A stretch of 64,000 nucleotides of DNA, from the NCBI RefSeq assembly GCF_001998865.1, contig NZ_CP019607.1, positions 1,426,001-1,490,000 on the forward strand, in the 5' to 3' direction. The stretch is from Tessaracoccus flavescens. Its GTDB lineage: Bacteria > Actinomycetota > Actinomycetes > Propionibacteriales > Propionibacteriaceae. Position 1 is the stretch's first letter. Each line of letters begins with the position of its first letter. The translations under genes and the position numbers were made by a program. This document shows positions 62,617-64,000 of this stretch, in pieces. Below the pieces are notes generated by a model. The model did no database searches, was not told where the DNA came from, and saw nothing but the letters and a program-made list of their open reading frames with translations.

Positions 62617-63498
62617 TCAGCGGGGGGCGCCGCCTCCTCCTGCGCCGGGCACATTGTTCGTCTGGCTGGGATTAACCCCATGTTGCGACCCGCCGGAAGG
62701 CCACCCTTCGGGAGTCAGCAGCGCGGGCGAGTTGCGGGTCGCGGCGATCTGCGACTGCAACTCGTCCGAGGCGGCCGCGAGGTCGGGGTTGTTCGTGGCC
62801 TTCGCAATCTCGTCGAGCAGCCGCGCGAGGATCTTCGTGGCCTTTACGGTGCGGGAGTACAGGCCGCCCCCCGTGGCCGTCGCGGCCATGGTGTCCACCG
62901 TCGCGCGACGGATGGCCTGCCTGCACTCGAGGAAGATGGCGCGGTTGAAGCAGGCGATCGCTCCGAGGGCGTTGGCCACGGCAGAGGCCACACCCGAGAG
63001 CTCAGTGCTCGCCCCGGCCTGCACCTTGCTCGCGTTGCCGTAGCTCTCGGCCGACTTGCCGGTCCAGCCCTCGAGCTTCGAGACGCCGTTGATCTCGACG
63101 GTGAAGCCACCGATGGTCGACGAGGCCGACTCCCAGGTGGCCGCATCCCGCTCGAGCGCCGCCGGCACGTGTGCCGCCTTGTCACCCAACTGGTTGATCG
63201 CCTCCGCGATCTCCCGCAGCGCCTTGTCGCAGGCGGCCTTGATCATCGCGCCGGAGTCGAAGAAGGGCTTGAACATCTGTTCGACGATGGTGCCCGAGAG
63301 CTTGGCCTGGAGGAAGTGGAGCCTGCGCCGCTCGGCGTCCTTCTTGTCGAGGCGGTAGGCCGTCCCGACGGCCTCCATCAGTCCGGAGAGTTGATCGACC
63401 ACCTCCTCGAACTCCGTGGTGGCCCGGAGGTCGAGCTCCGCCTTTGCCGCATACTGCTTGATCGCTCCTACGACCGCGTCGGCCTGCATGGCAAGCAT
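62617..63498 (-). CDS. WXG-like protein, possible type VII secretion substrate or partner
   Basis: 293 residues from ATG 63498, which shares a base with the preceding stop (TGATG) and follows AGGAGGTG by 7 bases. It is almost wholly helical: MQADAVVGAIKQYAAKAELD, LDKKDAERRRLHFLQAKLSG, CDKALREIAEAINQLGDKAAH, then L-E-G-W-T-G-K-S-A-E-S-Y-G-N-A, where the W-T-G turn between two helices is like the W-x-G motif of ESAT-6/WXG100-superfamily proteins. The tail is Gly/Asn/Pro-rich. No signal peptide. Together with the next gene upstream it suggests a type VII-associated pair, but no secretion component is present in this window. Function unknown. Confidence 0.65.
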   Translation of the reverse strand: MLAMQADAVVGAIKQYAAKAELDLRATTEFEEVVDQLSGLMEAVGTAYRLDKKDAERRRLHFLQAKLSGTIVEQMFKPFFDSGAMIKAACDKALREIAEAINQLGDKAAHVPAALERDAATWESASSTIGGFTVEINGVSKLEGWTGKSAESYGNASKVQAGASTELSGVASAVANALGAIACFNRAIFLECRQAIRRATVDTMAATATGGGLYSRTVKATKILARLLDEIAKATNNPDLAAASDELQSQIAATRNSPALLTPEGWPSGGSQHGVNPSQTNNVPGAGGGGAPR

Positions 63499-64000
63499 CA
63501 CTGCACCTCCTGGACGAAGAAGACGTTCTGCTCTTCCACATAGTTGTAGTCCTTGGCCGCACTCGTCAGCCGATCACCGACGGCGGTGAACTCGGTGCCG
63601 GCCTTCGACGACCATTCGGCGCTCATGGTCGACAACTCGGTGACCCCGAGATCCGGGATGAGCCCGTAGTCCTGGGCGACGGGGGCGGCAGATGAGGTCT
63701 TCGTGGCCTCCCCGCTCAGCGCGTACCAGGTCTGTGCCGCCTTGGTGAGTTGCTCGGGTGTGACTTCGTAGTCGCCGGGCGGCTCCGGCTTCTCGCCGGG
63801 GGGTTCCTGCTTCTCGCCAGGAGGTTCCGTGGGTGGCTCGCCCGGAGGGTCGCTCTGTTCGCCCGGAGGATCCGCGGGTCCCGGCGGATCGGTGGGTCCA
63901 GGGGGATCCGTGGGACCAGGGGGGTCCGTGGGTCCAGGGGGATCGGTCGGTTCGCCCGGAGGATCCGTGGGGATCGTCGGGGGTTCCGTGGGGGTCGTCG
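63498..64000 (-). CDS. DPPG-repeat protein with WXG-like C-terminus, 5' end outside window
   Basis: Only the last about 167 codons are present; the stop TGA is at 63498-63500 and no start lies within the window. The upstream part is a Pro-rich repeat tract (P-T-D-P-P-G-P/E) of about 60 residues, then G-E-K-Q/P-E-P-P-G. The C-terminal 100 residues are helical: YEVTPEQLTKAAQTWYALSG, LGVTELSTMSAEWSSKAG, TEFTAVGDRLTSAAKDYNYV, similar to WXG100-type helical hairpins. Overlap with the next ATG (TGATG) shows coupling with the gene at 62617. A Pro-rich tract before a small helical domain is typical of type VII partners or surface proteins. Family placement is tentative. Confidence 0.6.
   Translation of the reverse strand, partial: TTPTEPPTIPTDPPGEPTDPPGPTDPPGPTDPPGPTDPPGPADPPGEQSDPPGEPPTEPPGEKQEPPGEKPEPPGDYEVTPEQLTKAAQTWYALSGEATKTSSAAPVAQDYGLIPDLGVTELSTMSAEWSSKAGTEFTAVGDRLTSAAKDYNYVEEQNVFFVQEVQ
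63840..64000. repeat. 18-bp tandem repeats coding D-P-P-G-P-T
   Basis: Repeated 18-bp units (GGGGGATCCGTGGGACCA and variants on the plus strand) encode the D-P-P-G-P/E-T tract of the partial gene. At least six units are seen before the window edge, so the total length of the repeat is unknown. Confidence 0.8.

Noticed and set aside
62488..63543. Plus-strand open frame of about 350 codons at the right end
   Set aside because: Antisense to the WXG-like gene, which has a ribosome site and coupling to its upstream neighbour; the plus-strand product is Gly/Arg/Leu-rich shadow sequence.

Overview
The window is high-GC bacterial DNA with actinobacterial gene content. Evidence includes a PimE-like GT87 mannosyltransferase, a MurJ-pseudokinase fusion preceded by a DUF6049-type gene (the Rv3909-Rv3910 arrangement of mycobacteria), ponA followed by an Rv0051-like membrane gene, a LigD with polymerase and ligase domains, a DUF664-type DinB protein, GTG/TTG starts and a DtxR-like iron box. 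A member of the Propionibacteriales is a reasonable inference; no rRNA is present to confirm it.

Left part (1-16.6 kb): the frameshifted tail of an MFS transporter and a SRPBCC protein, then five consecutive paralogous genes (1094-8089, minus strand) for single-pass membrane proteins with an extracytoplasmic PQQ-like beta-propeller and a short cytoplasmic tail carrying a V/I-D-L-D motif in four of them. Three of the five are visibly damaged (amber codon, paired frameshifts, shortened membrane helix). Next come a ChvE/GguAB-type sugar ABC operon, a membrane pyrophosphatase with a lipobox-like N-terminus, and a secreted M23 peptidase with a Ser/Asp/Gly repeat linker. Strong hairpin terminators separate the last two.

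Middle part (16.6-38.4 kb): FKBP isomerase, GT87 mannosyltransferase, a P-loop kinase, a FemX/alanine-racemase-like pair, a DinB protein, ponA with its downstream membrane gene, a frameshifted divergent SnoaL/HxlR pair, MscS, cca, an IS1182-type element inserted exactly at the cca stop codon, a Ser/Thr kinase, a MarR-MFS efflux operon with a palindromic operator candidate, a PfkB kinase and a VanZ/RDD membrane protein.

Right-middle part (38.4-57.2 kb): a badly damaged efeUOB iron-uptake operon (efeU fused to the tail of efeO, efeB frameshifted) behind a DtxR-like box; the DUF6049-murJ pair; a GYF/TM2 protein; a PaiB-like FMN protein; LigD; an Imm5-like protein; a TetR gene divergent from a leaderless-looking ABC ATPase/YhgE export operon; and glpF-glpK.

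Right end (57.2-64 kb): a minus-strand tRNA cluster, Arg(TCT), Thr(TGT) and Lys(CTT). An IS21-type element with a 7-bp target duplication sits in the anticodon region of the Lys tRNA. Small accessory genes (lipoprotein, unknown protein, CPBP protease) and four 35-bp hairpin-forming tandem repeats lie between the tRNAs. The window ends in two genes that look like WXG/type VII-associated proteins, the second with a DPPG-repeat region and running off the edge.

Single-base frameshifts are unusually frequent (at least eight, two genes with compensating pairs), so either several genes are decaying or the assembly has residual indel errors.
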